Virus record (IMG/VR): IMGVR_UViG_3300027852_000123
Span: 1 to 33,576 of that record
Source of the DNA: a virus
Strand: one strand, 5' to 3'
DNA: 33,576 nucleotides
Below the pieces are notes generated by a model. That model was not told the DNA's origin. It made no database searches and saw nothing but the letters and a program-made list of their open reading frames with translations. The translations under genes and the position numbers were made by a program. Each line of letters starts with the position of its first letter. The stretch's first letter is position 1. Positions 1 to 6,135 of this stretch are shown here, piece after piece.

Positions 1-50
1 TGCATCTTTGTACCTTGGGCGGTGATATGGTACCAGATTGCGGCGTTTAA
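1..50 (+). CDS. 3' end of an upstream gene (partial)
   Basis: The frame starting at base 3 is open from the window edge to a TAA at 48-50 and would encode the last 15 residues of a protein (HLCTLGGDMVPDCGV). The next ribosome binding site (AAGGAG) follows directly, which is the spacing seen elsewhere in this gene set. Too little is present to name a function, and the frame choice rests only on this spacing. Confidence 0.35.
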   Translation, partial: HLCTLGGDMVPDCGV

Positions 51-64
51 ATAAGGAGAGAGAT

Positions 65-609
65 ATGAACAAACTAATTGAATTACTAGACGAGATGAAG
101 TCATCGACCGTAGATAATTACGTGTTAGCCGGTTTGAGTAGCAGCCTAATAGGGCAGCAAGGGTTCGGCAGTGTTCGGCTGTTTGAGAAAGAGGCTCATC
201 AGCGAGACTTTGTAACCCCGCACAGCCATCGTTTTGATTTCGCCTGTCTAGTGCTAGCCGGTCAGGTCACTAATCATATCTGGCGTGAGACAGAGCACGA
301 ACTAGAAGACAAATTTCTAAATCTGAACTATTATATTGCGGTAAAATAGGTTCACATACGAAAACACTTGATAGCACAGGGCGTTACTGCTCATCAAGCC
401 GAAAATACAATGCAGGCGATGTGTATAGTATGAAGCATGATGAAATCCACTCTATCACATTCAGCAAAGGGGCGAAAGTTCTGTTTTTTGAGGGGCCGCA
501 AGTTTCAGATAAATCAGTAATTATAGAGCCAATCATCAATGGCCAAACCGTATCTACATATGATGTGGCGCCTTGGATGTTTAAAGCAAGAAAAGTAGAT
601 ATAGTTTAA
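65..609 (+). pseudogene. Cupin-like conserved phage protein, broken by an apparent frameshift
   Basis: Translation should start at ATG 65, which has a strong AAGGAG site just upstream. The first frame runs to TAG at 347-349 and contains HSHRFDFACLVLAGQVTNHIW, typical of the metal-binding first half of a small cupin-like fold. A second frame, open from before 301 to TAA at 607-609, supplies YNAGDVYSMKHDEIHSITF and KVLFFEGP, which look like the second half of the same protein. Adding one base in the TTT run at 314-316 joins the halves (K-F-S-K-S-E-L-L-Y) into one protein of about 180 residues. No canonical -1 slippery heptamer is visible. The break is therefore either a real inactivating deletion or a sequencing error. 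The family is a hypothetical protein recurrent in phages as far as I recall; its substrate is unknown. Confidence 0.6.
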
Positions 610-626
610 ACAAAAGGAGAGTCAGC

Positions 627-974
627 ATGACAGTATGTAAGACTACAAACAATACAAACCAAGAGATCTACGAGGGCGTGGAGCTGAGTACCAAGTTCGA
701 TGATCTTGACTTCCATACACCCAAGTACAAATTTGGGACGGACGTGCAGGTGGCGCTGCATACCAACTTAGGCTCCTTTACTGTGCTCGACAGGATGACT
801 GGCTTCGGCAGTGGCGTTCGAGACACCGAGTCCGGCTACAGAGACTTGGATGGCAACTTTTGGCTGGCCTCTGGCGGATACGATACTAGAGAAGCCAAGC
901 TTGATACTGTGGGCGACGCTATTAAATGGGTGAAAGACAAAGCCAATACTTGCACAGGAGACAGGATAAGATGA
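627..974 (+). CDS. Hypothetical protein, 115 aa
   Basis: ATG 627 follows a strong site (AAGGAG, 7 nt spacing). The product is soluble and polar, with no membrane segment, and has a glycine-rich middle (TGFGSGVRDTESGYRD) followed by DGNFWLASGGYD, so a small beta-rich domain is likely. The stop TGA at 972-974 overlaps the ATG of the next gene at 971 (ATGA), so the two are probably translationally coupled. I do not recognise the family. Confidence 0.75.
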   Translation: MTVCKTTNNTNQEIYEGVELSTKFDDLDFHTPKYKFGTDVQVALHTNLGSFTVLDRMTGFGSGVRDTESGYRDLDGNFWLASGGYDTREAKLDTVGDAIKWVKDKANTCTGDRIR

Positions 975-1243
975 GCAAGATCAGCAAGCGAGAATTTAGA
1001 GCATTGGTTGTAGAGGACTTCAAAGACAAGTGGCTAAGTGAAACGGCCAGAGACGAAAAGACAACCGTCGAAGAAGCTGAGGTCATCTATGGTGGCAACG
1101 CTCTTGATGATCTGTCCGAACGTATTTCCGGCAAAACCGTCACACTGGTAGAATTCGATTACAAAATTGGCACTGCTGACTGCTTTGAAAAGATTGATGA
1201 CAATTTCGTTATTCATAAATGCCTGTATGAAGAGGTTAGCTAG
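971..1243 (+). CDS. Hypothetical acidic protein, 90 aa
   Basis: The start ATG 971 overlaps the previous stop and has AGGAG about 9 nt upstream; an in-frame ATG at 926 would lie deep inside the preceding gene and is rejected. The product (MSKISKREFRALVVEDF at the N-terminus) is charged, mostly helical in appearance and has no recognisable motif or membrane segment. It sits in the run of small early genes. Confidence 0.7.
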   Translation: MSKISKREFRALVVEDFKDKWLSETARDEKTTVEEAEVIYGGNALDDLSERISGKTVTLVEFDYKIGTADCFEKIDDNFVIHKCLYEEVS

Positions 1244-1244
1244 T

Positions 1245-1463
1245 ATGAGCGATCCAGACACACAACACTACTTTATAGACTGCCCGCAGTGCGGTTGCGA
1301 AGTTTATGCACTACATGAAGGCTACTGCGAAGACTGCTGCAAAGCGAATCAAGATGAGCTTGACAATCATAACTCAAGTTTCGATAAGTGGGAAAAGATG
1401 AGCGACGCCCAACGTGGCTATGAGATAAATGATGCTTTGAACAAAGCCTTTCAGGATGTGTGA
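1245..1463 (+). CDS. Small zinc-ribbon-like protein, 72 aa
   Basis: ATG 1245 begins one base after the preceding TAG, with AGAGG upstream. The N-terminal half contains CPQCGCEVYALHEGYCEDCC, two CxxC-type pairs about 14 residues apart that could bind one zinc ion. The C-terminal half is helical and acidic. Small treble-clef or zinc-ribbon proteins of this kind often act as nucleic-acid or protein adaptors in phage early regions; no specific target can be inferred. Confidence 0.65.
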   Translation: MSDPDTQHYFIDCPQCGCEVYALHEGYCEDCCKANQDELDNHNSSFDKWEKMSDAQRGYEINDALNKAFQDV

Positions 1464-1644
1464 AGACTTTATAGCCTTGGCTGACAGGCGCGAAGGGCTA
1501 TGCAAATGGATGAACCGCACCAAACTGGTATGTACCAAGTGCCAGAGTAGGCAGCTACAGCTAATAGCGTACCTGGACGAACCGGCAAAATGGCGATGCC
1601 GCAAGTGTGGCCATACGTTCGTAGAAGAGCCCATGAATAAATAA
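1456..1644 (+). CDS. Small zinc-ribbon protein, 62 aa
   Basis: ATG 1456 overlaps the last 8 bases of the preceding gene, which suggests coupling. The product carries VCTKCQSRQ and, about 20 residues later, RCRKCGHTF, a classic four-cysteine zinc ribbon (CxxC...CxxC). It is the second zinc-binding candidate in a row and the last gene before the promoter at 1646-1674. Function is unknown. Confidence 0.65.
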   Translation: MCEDFIALADRREGLCKWMNRTKLVCTKCQSRQLQLIAYLDEPAKWRCRKCGHTFVEEPMNK

Positions 1645-1645
1645 G

Positions 1646-1674
1646 TGTACAAAGTATACACAATGACGTATAAT
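1646..1674 (+). promoter_or_regulatory. Sigma70-like promoter, TGTACA-N17-TATAAT
   Basis: TGTACA at 1646-1651 and a perfect TATAAT at 1669-1674 are separated by 17 bases, in the intergenic gap after the gene ending at 1644. The -35 region lies in GTGTACAAAGTATACAC, which has 5-bp inverted arms and could also be an operator. The same architecture recurs at 3817, 7658 and 15380, and with TTTACA at 5456. Confidence 0.75.
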
Positions 1675-1712
1675 TAACCTGTAAAATCAAGTAATGTAAA
1701 GGCAACGTCATC

Positions 1713-1793
1713 ATGAGACTGTTCAAGAATATAGTACCTAGCACTAAGACGTATAAAACTCAAGAGCGTGCTGGATTTTGTATAGCAAGTTAA
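1713..1793 (+). CDS. Short leader-type peptide, 26 aa
   Basis: ATG 1713 is the first start codon downstream of the promoter at 1646-1674, and AAAGG lies about 10 nt upstream. The peptide begins MRLFKNIVPSTKTYK and ends at TAA 1791-1793. A second short peptide containing IVVPS occupies the same place behind the promoter at 7658. Either could be a leader peptide or simply a very small protein. Confidence 0.4.
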   Translation: MRLFKNIVPSTKTYKTQERAGFCIAS

Positions 1794-1803
1794 GGACGAT
1801 ATT

Positions 1804-2055
1804 GTGAACAACGAAAAAGTAATAGAAGACCAGGTAGAAGAGATTAAAGAGCTAAAGGTTTTGCTACGAAGGGCAAATGTCTTTTATGAAGACGTTATAA
1901 GTCAAATAGGCGGTTTGTGCATACAAGATTACGCCAACATGAATGAACTAGGTATAGGACTTAGCAAGTTAAGTGCTGAGACCGAAGTACCTTCGCCAAA
2001 TTCTGCAGCTGCAGACGGCAAATACACGGATACAAACTGGTATGCGAAACAGTAA
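1804..2055 (+). CDS. Hypothetical coiled-coil protein, 83 aa
   Basis: The start is GTG 1804, with AAGGA about 8 nt upstream; no better ATG is available. Residues 5-30 are highly charged and heptad-like (VEEIKELKVLLRRANVF), suggesting a short coiled coil. The C-terminus is Ser/Ala/Asp-rich and probably flexible. The function is not recognised. Confidence 0.6.
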   Translation: MNNEKVIEDQVEEIKELKVLLRRANVFYEDVISQIGGLCIQDYANMNELGIGLSKLSAETEVPSPNSAAADGKYTDTNWYAKQ

Positions 2056-2155
2056 ACCTATGGCTGAAGAGCCACTTAGAGAAAAGCTAGAGCGGCTAGG
2101 CGTGATAGAGCCTGGAGACGTAATACCATTTGTGTTTATACGGCAAGCAGAGTGA
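2042..2155 (+). CDS. Small hypothetical protein, 37 aa
   Basis: ATG 2042 overlaps the end of the preceding gene; an in-frame ATG at 2060 is an alternative. The product contains REKLERLGVIEPGDVIPFVF, which looks like a folded fragment. Its stop TGA at 2153-2155 overlaps the next GTG start (GTGA), supporting a real coupled gene. There is no clear Shine-Dalgarno site. Confidence 0.45.
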   Translation: MRNSKPMAEEPLREKLERLGVIEPGDVIPFVFIRQAE

Positions 2156-2262
2156 CAGAAGCGTTCATGAGTGAACCTGAAGAGTTCAGAATTCTTGTAC
2201 TGACGGACGGTCAACTATTTATTGCCGACACGTACTTTATGTTCGATATTGGAGACGCTTAG
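2152..2262 (+). CDS. Small hypothetical protein, 36 aa
   Basis: The GTG at 2152 overlaps the preceding stop in a GTGA junction; ATG 2167 is an alternative start. The product includes FRILVLTDGQLFIADTYFMF, an amphipathic strand pattern. It ends at TAG 2260-2262, just before the next ATG at 2264. Position in the tight gene string and codon pattern support it; function is unknown. Confidence 0.45.
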   Translation: MTEAFMSEPEEFRILVLTDGQLFIADTYFMFDIGDA

Positions 2263-2263
2263 T

Positions 2264-2455
2264 ATGGCTGACAAATGGGACTCACTAGACTCAGCGGCTG
2301 AAGCCAATCTTGGCAGCGATGGCACAGACGGTTTCAACAGATTTATCGTATACAAAGATAAACTGAAAAGCGAAGGCCATGAATGGGAAGATGATGCCTG
2401 CGACATACTGACTGGCTTTATATGGGATGAAATGGAGCTTAACAACCAAGACTAA
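2264..2455 (+). CDS. Hypothetical acidic protein, 63 aa
   Basis: ATG 2264 directly follows the preceding stop and has GGAG about 8 nt upstream. The product (MADKWDSLDSAAEANL at the start) is rich in Asp, Glu and Trp and carries no membrane segment. Strong acidity in a small early phage protein is compatible with DNA mimicry or host-protein inhibition, but nothing specific supports that here. Confidence 0.65.
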   Translation: MADKWDSLDSAAEANLGSDGTDGFNRFIVYKDKLKSEGHEWEDDACDILTGFIWDEMELNNQD

Positions 2456-2465
2456 GGAATATACT

Positions 2466-2949
2466 ATGATTAGTAAAGCAGAGTTTGACAAACTGATGGC
2501 TGAAAAGCCTTCGCAAAGATTGGCTAACGCCCTTATTGCATTAGACGTGTTTGAGAGTAAGGTTGGCTGCGAAGTCGATATGGACTTTTATTACAGCTAC
2601 AACACCAAAAACTGGTACTTGCTTTGCATGCTTAGGAGGTGCCGCCGCACTGGTGCGACTAGGCATAGATGAAGACGCGTATGAAAAGATAGGTATAGAA
2701 GGCCAAGTAGATAACTTCTATAGTACTGCCGCAGATCGCAGAGAAGTCCTTAATCAAATACATGATTACGAGATGTCGCTGGACGCTGCACGCCAGGGTG
2801 ATGTATGCGGCATGTTCTCTTTTATTGGTTTAGGCCTTATAGCCGGTATGACGCTAGATAGAGAAGTGGCACAATATTCATACAGACCTAGACAATGGCG
2901 CAGAGATATGGAGCGGCTAGTGGCTGACCTAAAAGAGGCCGGATTCTAA
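2466..2949 (+). pseudogene. Conserved phage protein split by an apparent +1 frameshift
   Basis: ATG 2466 has AAGGA 7 nt upstream. Its frame ends at 2672 with an implausible basic tail (MLRRCRRTGATRHR). The neighbouring frame, open to TAA at 2947-2949, reads CFACLGGAAALVRLGIDEDA and then continues as a well-behaved domain to its C-terminus. Skipping one base near 2619 joins NTKNWY to CFACLGGAAALV and gives one protein of about 160 residues. CTTTGC at the junction resembles the release-factor-2 slip site but lacks the stop codon that drives that event, so I favour an indel. Function is unknown. Confidence 0.55.
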
Positions 2950-2985
2950 ACTGTTAATTGGTATAAACCTAAATAAGGAACTATT

Positions 2986-3343
2986 ATGACACAAGTATTC
3001 GAAGGTTTTTCAAATGGATGAGTTCAGACAGTTAGCTATTCAGAGACACGTTAAGTCTTTGTTTGAAGGAAGGCACTTTTCGATTTGTGCTGTAGATGAA
3101 TTGGCCGAGCTGTTATCTGTACCAGTAGACAGTCGTATCAGATTGGAGTTGAAAGCATACCACTGTGTCAACTACTCCGTTATGTCGGATAGAGAAAAGC
3201 AGCTGATACAAGAGAAGGTGGTCCAGGCGCTTAGAGGCGACCCCATCTTGAACCCGGCCAGAGTGCTTAGTCAATTGACCGATGAGGGTGCGGACTTTGC
3301 GTTCACAGAAGACAGATACTTAGGGCCTAAACGAATAAATTAA
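2986..3343 (+). CDS. Hypothetical protein with a short overlapping upstream reading frame
   Basis: The long frame starts at ATG 3014 and encodes 109 residues (MDEFRQLAIQRHVKSLFEG onward), but it has no ribosome binding site. A strong AAGGA lies before ATG 2986, which opens an 11-codon frame (MTQVFEGFSNG) that stops at 3019-3021, just inside the longer gene. Either the short frame feeds ribosomes to ATG 3014, or one extra T in the TTTTT run at 3006-3010 has split a single gene starting at 2986. The product looks like a soluble helical protein of unknown function. Confidence 0.6.
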
Positions 3344-3355
3344 AGGACAAAAGAT

Positions 3356-3616
3356 ATGGACGAATTATGTATCAAAGTGACGCCTGTTGAAAAGTTTAGT
3401 GTCAGTATACAAGGTCATGATGTCGGCGAATTCAAAAAGATATCATCATGGGAGGGTTTCATTAAACTCCAGGGACCCAAAGGTACCATTATTGTGCACG
3501 ATGAGCGAAGCTGGATGGACAAATTCGGTGAGGACATATTCGGAGTAGCCACGGAGCAAAGCCTCAAAGTGGTAAAGATTACACCGGACTTAATCTCTAT
3601 TGACAAGGCAGAATAG
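3356..3616 (+). CDS. Hypothetical protein, 86 aa
   Basis: ATG 3356 has AAAGGA about 8 nt upstream. The product alternates short hydrophobic and polar stretches (FIKLQGPKGTIIVHDERSWM), suggesting a small beta-sheet domain; there is no signal peptide. The last base of its TAG overlaps the GTG start of the next gene. No family is recognised. Confidence 0.7.
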   Translation: MDELCIKVTPVEKFSVSIQGHDVGEFKKISSWEGFIKLQGPKGTIIVHDERSWMDKFGEDIFGVATEQSLKVVKITPDLISIDKAE

Positions 3617-3795
3617 TGCAGCTGACCATGTGTGCAGCAGTGATACTGATCTGGGCTTGGGCGAGCTCTGAAAGCTACGATAACTCGCTGGCCAAAGCTG
3701 AGAAATACAAGAGAATGGTATGCGCCGGAGTATGGCGCCCTTACAAAGGTAAGCCGGACTGTTCGACTGCGCCGGTTCGTGCCGACGTGTATTAG
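3616..3795 (+). CDS. Small secreted or membrane-anchored protein, 59 aa
   Basis: The GTG at 3616 overlaps the preceding stop codon and has AAGG upstream. Residues 1-17 form a hydrophobic stretch (MQLTMCAAVILIWAWASS), consistent with a signal anchor or signal peptide. The remainder is hydrophilic with two cysteines (residues 36 and 49) that could form a disulfide in the periplasm. The early position suggests a possible envelope role such as superinfection exclusion, but nothing specific shows this. Confidence 0.55.
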   Translation: MQLTMCAAVILIWAWASSESYDNSLAKAEKYKRMVCAGVWRPYKGKPDCSTAPVRADVY

Positions 3796-3816
3796 TATGG
3801 CCTCTTCAAATTCTTT

Positions 3817-3845
3817 TGTACATAGTAGTCAACCTGTTGTATAAT
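3817..3845 (+). promoter_or_regulatory. Sigma70-like promoter, TGTACA-N17-TATAAT
   Basis: TGTACA at 3817-3822 and a perfect TATAAT at 3840-3845 are separated by 17 bases, in the gap between the stop at 3795 and the gene at 3879. The spacer ends in ACCTGTTG, which resembles CCTGTTGTAG in the promoter at 7658. Confidence 0.75.
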
Positions 3846-3878
3846 ATACATTCAAACCAAATAAATTAAGGTATAAAT

Positions 3879-4127
3879 ATGACCGAAAATACTGTAGTAA
3901 CTAACCCATCAATTGGTAGCTTGCTGCGTAAGGCTAAAAGGGAGCCAATTGTCAAAGTGGCAACCGCTAATTATGTTGACATAATTGTAGTCTTGAGAGA
4001 TAAAGGGTATACGTTCAAAGACATCGCGCAATGGCTGAAAGATCATGGCGCCGGAGTACATGGCGTATCGACTCTGGCAGCAGTGGTCAGCAAGGCAAAA
4101 AAGGAAGCAGAGCATGAGCAAACATAA
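3879..4127 (+). CDS. Probable small helix-turn-helix protein, 82 aa
   Basis: It is the first gene behind the promoter at 3817; ATG 3879 has TAAGG upstream. The central part, YVDIIVVLRDKGYTFKDIAQWLKDHG, has the alternating helix pattern of a helix-turn-helix (KGYTFKDIAQWLK), followed by a basic C-terminal helix. Similar short proteins in phages and plasmids bind DNA and regulate transcription, so a regulator of early transcription is a reasonable guess. The assignment rests on pattern only. Confidence 0.55.
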   Translation: MTENTVVTNPSIGSLLRKAKREPIVKVATANYVDIIVVLRDKGYTFKDIAQWLKDHGAGVHGVSTLAAVVSKAKKEAEHEQT

Positions 4128-4830
4128 GATTTTCCGAATCAAAGACCTTATCAACACGGCTCCGTCGTTGACGTCTAAAGAGCGGGACGTAATGACTTTG
4201 ATAGCGGAGCTGCATGGCGTACGCAAATGTACGCTGGAAGAGCTAGGCGTACCGTGGGCAGCCGTACGTTCGCTGCACAGACGAAGCTTTTTGCAGGTCT
4301 ACCAAACTCTAATTGCTGGCGGAGACTCAGAACGGACGTACAAAATCAACGTCAATGCGCTGGAAGGCTTTTCAGCGCATAAAAGTGCCAACCAACCCAG
4401 CCAAAATGAAGGAATAAACATGGATACTCACGCATTAGTTAACAATCTTTATAACGACTTAAAAGCTGTACAAGTGCAGTTCGATCAGCCGCATGGCAAG
4501 CACTTTACCTTTAAGACCATGATCGACTTCGAAATCGGCGATAAGTGTGTGGTTGAGAGTGCCCATCAAGGTTTCGTCGTTGTAGAAGTAGTCGGCACAG
4601 ATAGCACTTTGCTAGAAGGCAACTACCGCTATAAGTGGGTGGTACAAAAAGTAGACGACACGGCCTATCAAGCTCACGTAGAGAAAGAAGAACTAGCTAT
4701 AGCTGAAGTGTCAAAGCTAATCCGTGAGCGCAAAAGGGTTGAGGCAGTTGACAAACTCAAAGACCTGGTAGGTGATGGCGACAGCCTTACAGCCATATCA
4801 TCCGACCTCAATTCGACGCTGGAGAGCTGA
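4114..4830 (+). CDS. Hypothetical two-part protein, 238 aa, with an internal start
   Basis: ATG 4114 has AAGGA upstream and overlaps the end of the preceding gene. Residues 1-60 are basic and helical (SLTSKERDVMTLIAELHGV), like a small DNA-binding domain. Residues 103-238 look like a separate domain (MDTHALVNNLYNDLKAVQV onward) with a beta-rich middle and a charged helical C-terminus. ATG 4420 (Met 103) has its own AAGGA at good spacing, so a shorter protein of about 136 residues may also be made, or the gene may be an in-frame fusion of two small genes. No family is recognised. Confidence 0.65.
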   Translation: MSKHKIFRIKDLINTAPSLTSKERDVMTLIAELHGVRKCTLEELGVPWAAVRSLHRRSFLQVYQTLIAGGDSERTYKINVNALEGFSAHKSANQPSQNEGINMDTHALVNNLYNDLKAVQVQFDQPHGKHFTFKTMIDFEIGDKCVVESAHQGFVVVEVVGTDSTLLEGNYRYKWVVQKVDDTAYQAHVEKEELAIAEVSKLIRERKRVEAVDKLKDLVGDGDSLTAISSDLNSTLES

Positions 4831-5085
4831 ATGAACACAGTTCAAAGTGCTTGGAGCAAGTATAGGTCTCAAGTCATAATTTCGGACAGAGATAAAACCC
4901 ATATAAAAGACATAGAAATGGGTTTTTATGCAGGGTCAGCAGTGATGCTGTCTGCCATTGTTGAGCTTTTAGACTCTAGCATGTCTGCGCAAGCGAAGGC
5001 TGCTATGCTTAGTGGGCTGCAAGAAGAGATAGCGCTCTATGCGCTGGAGACAGCGCGCTATGCGCTGGAGACATTGCGACAATGA
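4831..5085 (+). CDS. Hypothetical helical protein, 84 aa
   Basis: ATG 4831 immediately follows the preceding TGA. The product is helical, with a small-residue core (MGFYAGSAVMLSAIVELL) of the kind seen in many short phage proteins. Its C-terminus contains two copies of YALET, encoded by a tandem 21-bp duplication (5032-5073). The stop overlaps the next start (ATGA at 5082). Function is unknown. Confidence 0.65.
   Translation: MNTVQSAWSKYRSQVIISDRDKTHIKDIEMGFYAGSAVMLSAIVELLDSSMSAQAKAAMLSGLQEEIALYALETARYALETLRQ
5032..5073 (+). repeat. Tandem 21-bp duplication inside a gene
   Basis: Bases 5032-5052 and 5053-5073 are adjacent copies that differ at one position. They keep the reading frame and add seven residues including YALET. 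This looks like a recent slippage duplication near the 3' end of the gene. Confidence 0.75.
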
Positions 5086-5450
5086 TACTCATCAGGCACA
5101 TCGACTTTTACGAGGTAGATCTTGACACAGTTTATATACCACTGCACCACGGTTTTGCAGACATTCCGGTTTTAGACGAGGCCGGTCGTAAGGTACCTGC
5201 TCCAATTAGCGAGGTCCAAGAGTTAGTACACGGCCGCAGGTTCACCAGACCAGATGGGTCATCAATAACAGTCGGTTTGTCAGTGCAAGCGCAAGACGTA
5301 CTAGGTCTGCAGTTTGATGCTTGGACCAACCTGCAACGAGACTACAATGCTTGCCATATAAACTTGACCAAAGCGAATAAGGTTATAGCCGCAGCGAGCG
5401 CTGCGCCGCTATGGACTCGTATCAAATGGTTATTCTTAGGTTTCTCGTAA
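5082..5450 (+). CDS. Hypothetical protein with C-terminal membrane segment, 122 aa
   Basis: ATG 5082 overlaps the preceding TGA. The N-terminal two thirds is soluble (VHGRRFTRPDGSSITVGLS). The C-terminal region has a heptad-like stretch (DAWTNLQRDYNACHINLTK) and ends in APLWTRIKWLFLGFS, a short hydrophobic tail like those ending several small phage proteins that associate with membranes. The exact function is unknown. It is the last gene before the promoter at 5456. Confidence 0.65.
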   Translation: MILIRHIDFYEVDLDTVYIPLHHGFADIPVLDEAGRKVPAPISEVQELVHGRRFTRPDGSSITVGLSVQAQDVLGLQFDAWTNLQRDYNACHINLTKANKVIAAASAAPLWTRIKWLFLGFS

Positions 5451-5455
5451 AAACG

Positions 5456-5484
5456 TTTACAAACAGAATCAACTGTAGTATAAT
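5456..5484 (+). promoter_or_regulatory. Sigma70-like promoter, TTTACA-N17-TATAAT
   Basis: TTTACA at 5456-5461 and TATAAT at 5479-5484 are separated by 17 bases, right after the stop at 5450. The ACTGTAG before the -10 matches the TTGTAG and GAGTAG seen at the same position in the promoters at 7658 and 15380. Confidence 0.75.
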
Positions 5485-5507
5485 AATTGCTCAATTAAGG
5501 AATGCAA

Positions 5508-5675
5508 ATGGATAAGTTACCAGTTGAGAAGATGGCTAAACTAAAGCTCATGATGTTGAAGCTACCAGATTTTCAACTTCAGGAGTTAAAGGCTTATATG
5601 AATGGGTTGACCACCGTATCTGGCAGAAACAAAGCTATCAGAGCAGCCAACGCTAGGAGAAAGGGTCATGAGTAG
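5508..5675 (+). CDS. Small basic protein, 55 aa
   Basis: It is the first gene after the promoter at 5456; ATG 5508 follows TTAAGGA. The product is helical with a Lys/Met/Leu-rich start (MDKLPVEKMAKLKLMMLKLP) and a basic end (AANARRKGHE), suggesting a small nucleic-acid-binding or host-interacting protein. Its stop overlaps the next ATG (ATGAGTAG). No family is recognised. Confidence 0.6.
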   Translation: MDKLPVEKMAKLKLMMLKLPDFQLQELKAYMNGLTTVSGRNKAIRAANARRKGHE

Positions 5676-5899
5676 TTTACTTTTGGACGTGACTGAACGC
5701 ATGTTGGCTATACGAGGCAGCTATAGAGCTTGATCAAATGCAAGCTATACCGTTTTGTGCTAGAAAGTCCGACAAACCTAAACCCAGGAGTGCAAGGTTT
5801 AAGATACTGGCCTCTAGTGTGTCCAGAGTTTGCAATGGTACCAGGCATACGCACGCTGGCTGCAAGTGGAAGAAAGTACCCATAAAGGCAAAGAAATGA
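5668..5899 (+). pseudogene. Small gene with an apparent +1 frameshift
   Basis: ATG 5668 has a very strong site (AGGAGAAAGGG) but its frame stops after 21 codons at 5731-5733. The next frame, open to TGA 5897-5899, reads YEAAIELDQMQAIPFCARKS and then a basic, cysteine-containing tail. Skipping base 5710 joins TERMLA to YEAAIELDQ and yields a protein of about 76 residues. If the frames are really separate, the second could begin at ATG 5738 (53 residues), which has only a poor ribosome site. The stop overlaps the next ATG (ATGA). Function is unknown. Confidence 0.5.
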
Positions 5900-6135
5900 G
5901 TAAACCTTTATACAGCTGTCTATTGGACATGAACCTTGCAGCGCATTTCGGCGGCGAAGATCGAGTCCGGCACACGGCTAAAGGCTGCATACGCCAAACA
6001 GATAAGTCTAATAAGAAGGCGCTCAAAAAAGTGATCAAATCCAGTAATCCGTGCCAACTGGTAGACGTAGCGTTCAGAGACATGTACCCTAAAGTCGTGG
6101 CCGCAGCGGATGAGGTTCGACAATGCAAGAATTAG
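5896..6135 (+). CDS. Hypothetical protein, 79 aa
   Basis: ATG 5896 overlaps the preceding stop; AAAGG lies upstream. The product contains YSCLLDMNLAAHFGGEDRVR, then a basic stretch (SNKKALKKVIKSS) and a final helix. It overlaps the HD-domain gene by 13 bases. No motif is recognised. Confidence 0.6.
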   Translation: MSKPLYSCLLDMNLAAHFGGEDRVRHTAKGCIRQTDKSNKKALKKVIKSSNPCQLVDVAFRDMYPKVVAAADEVRQCKN

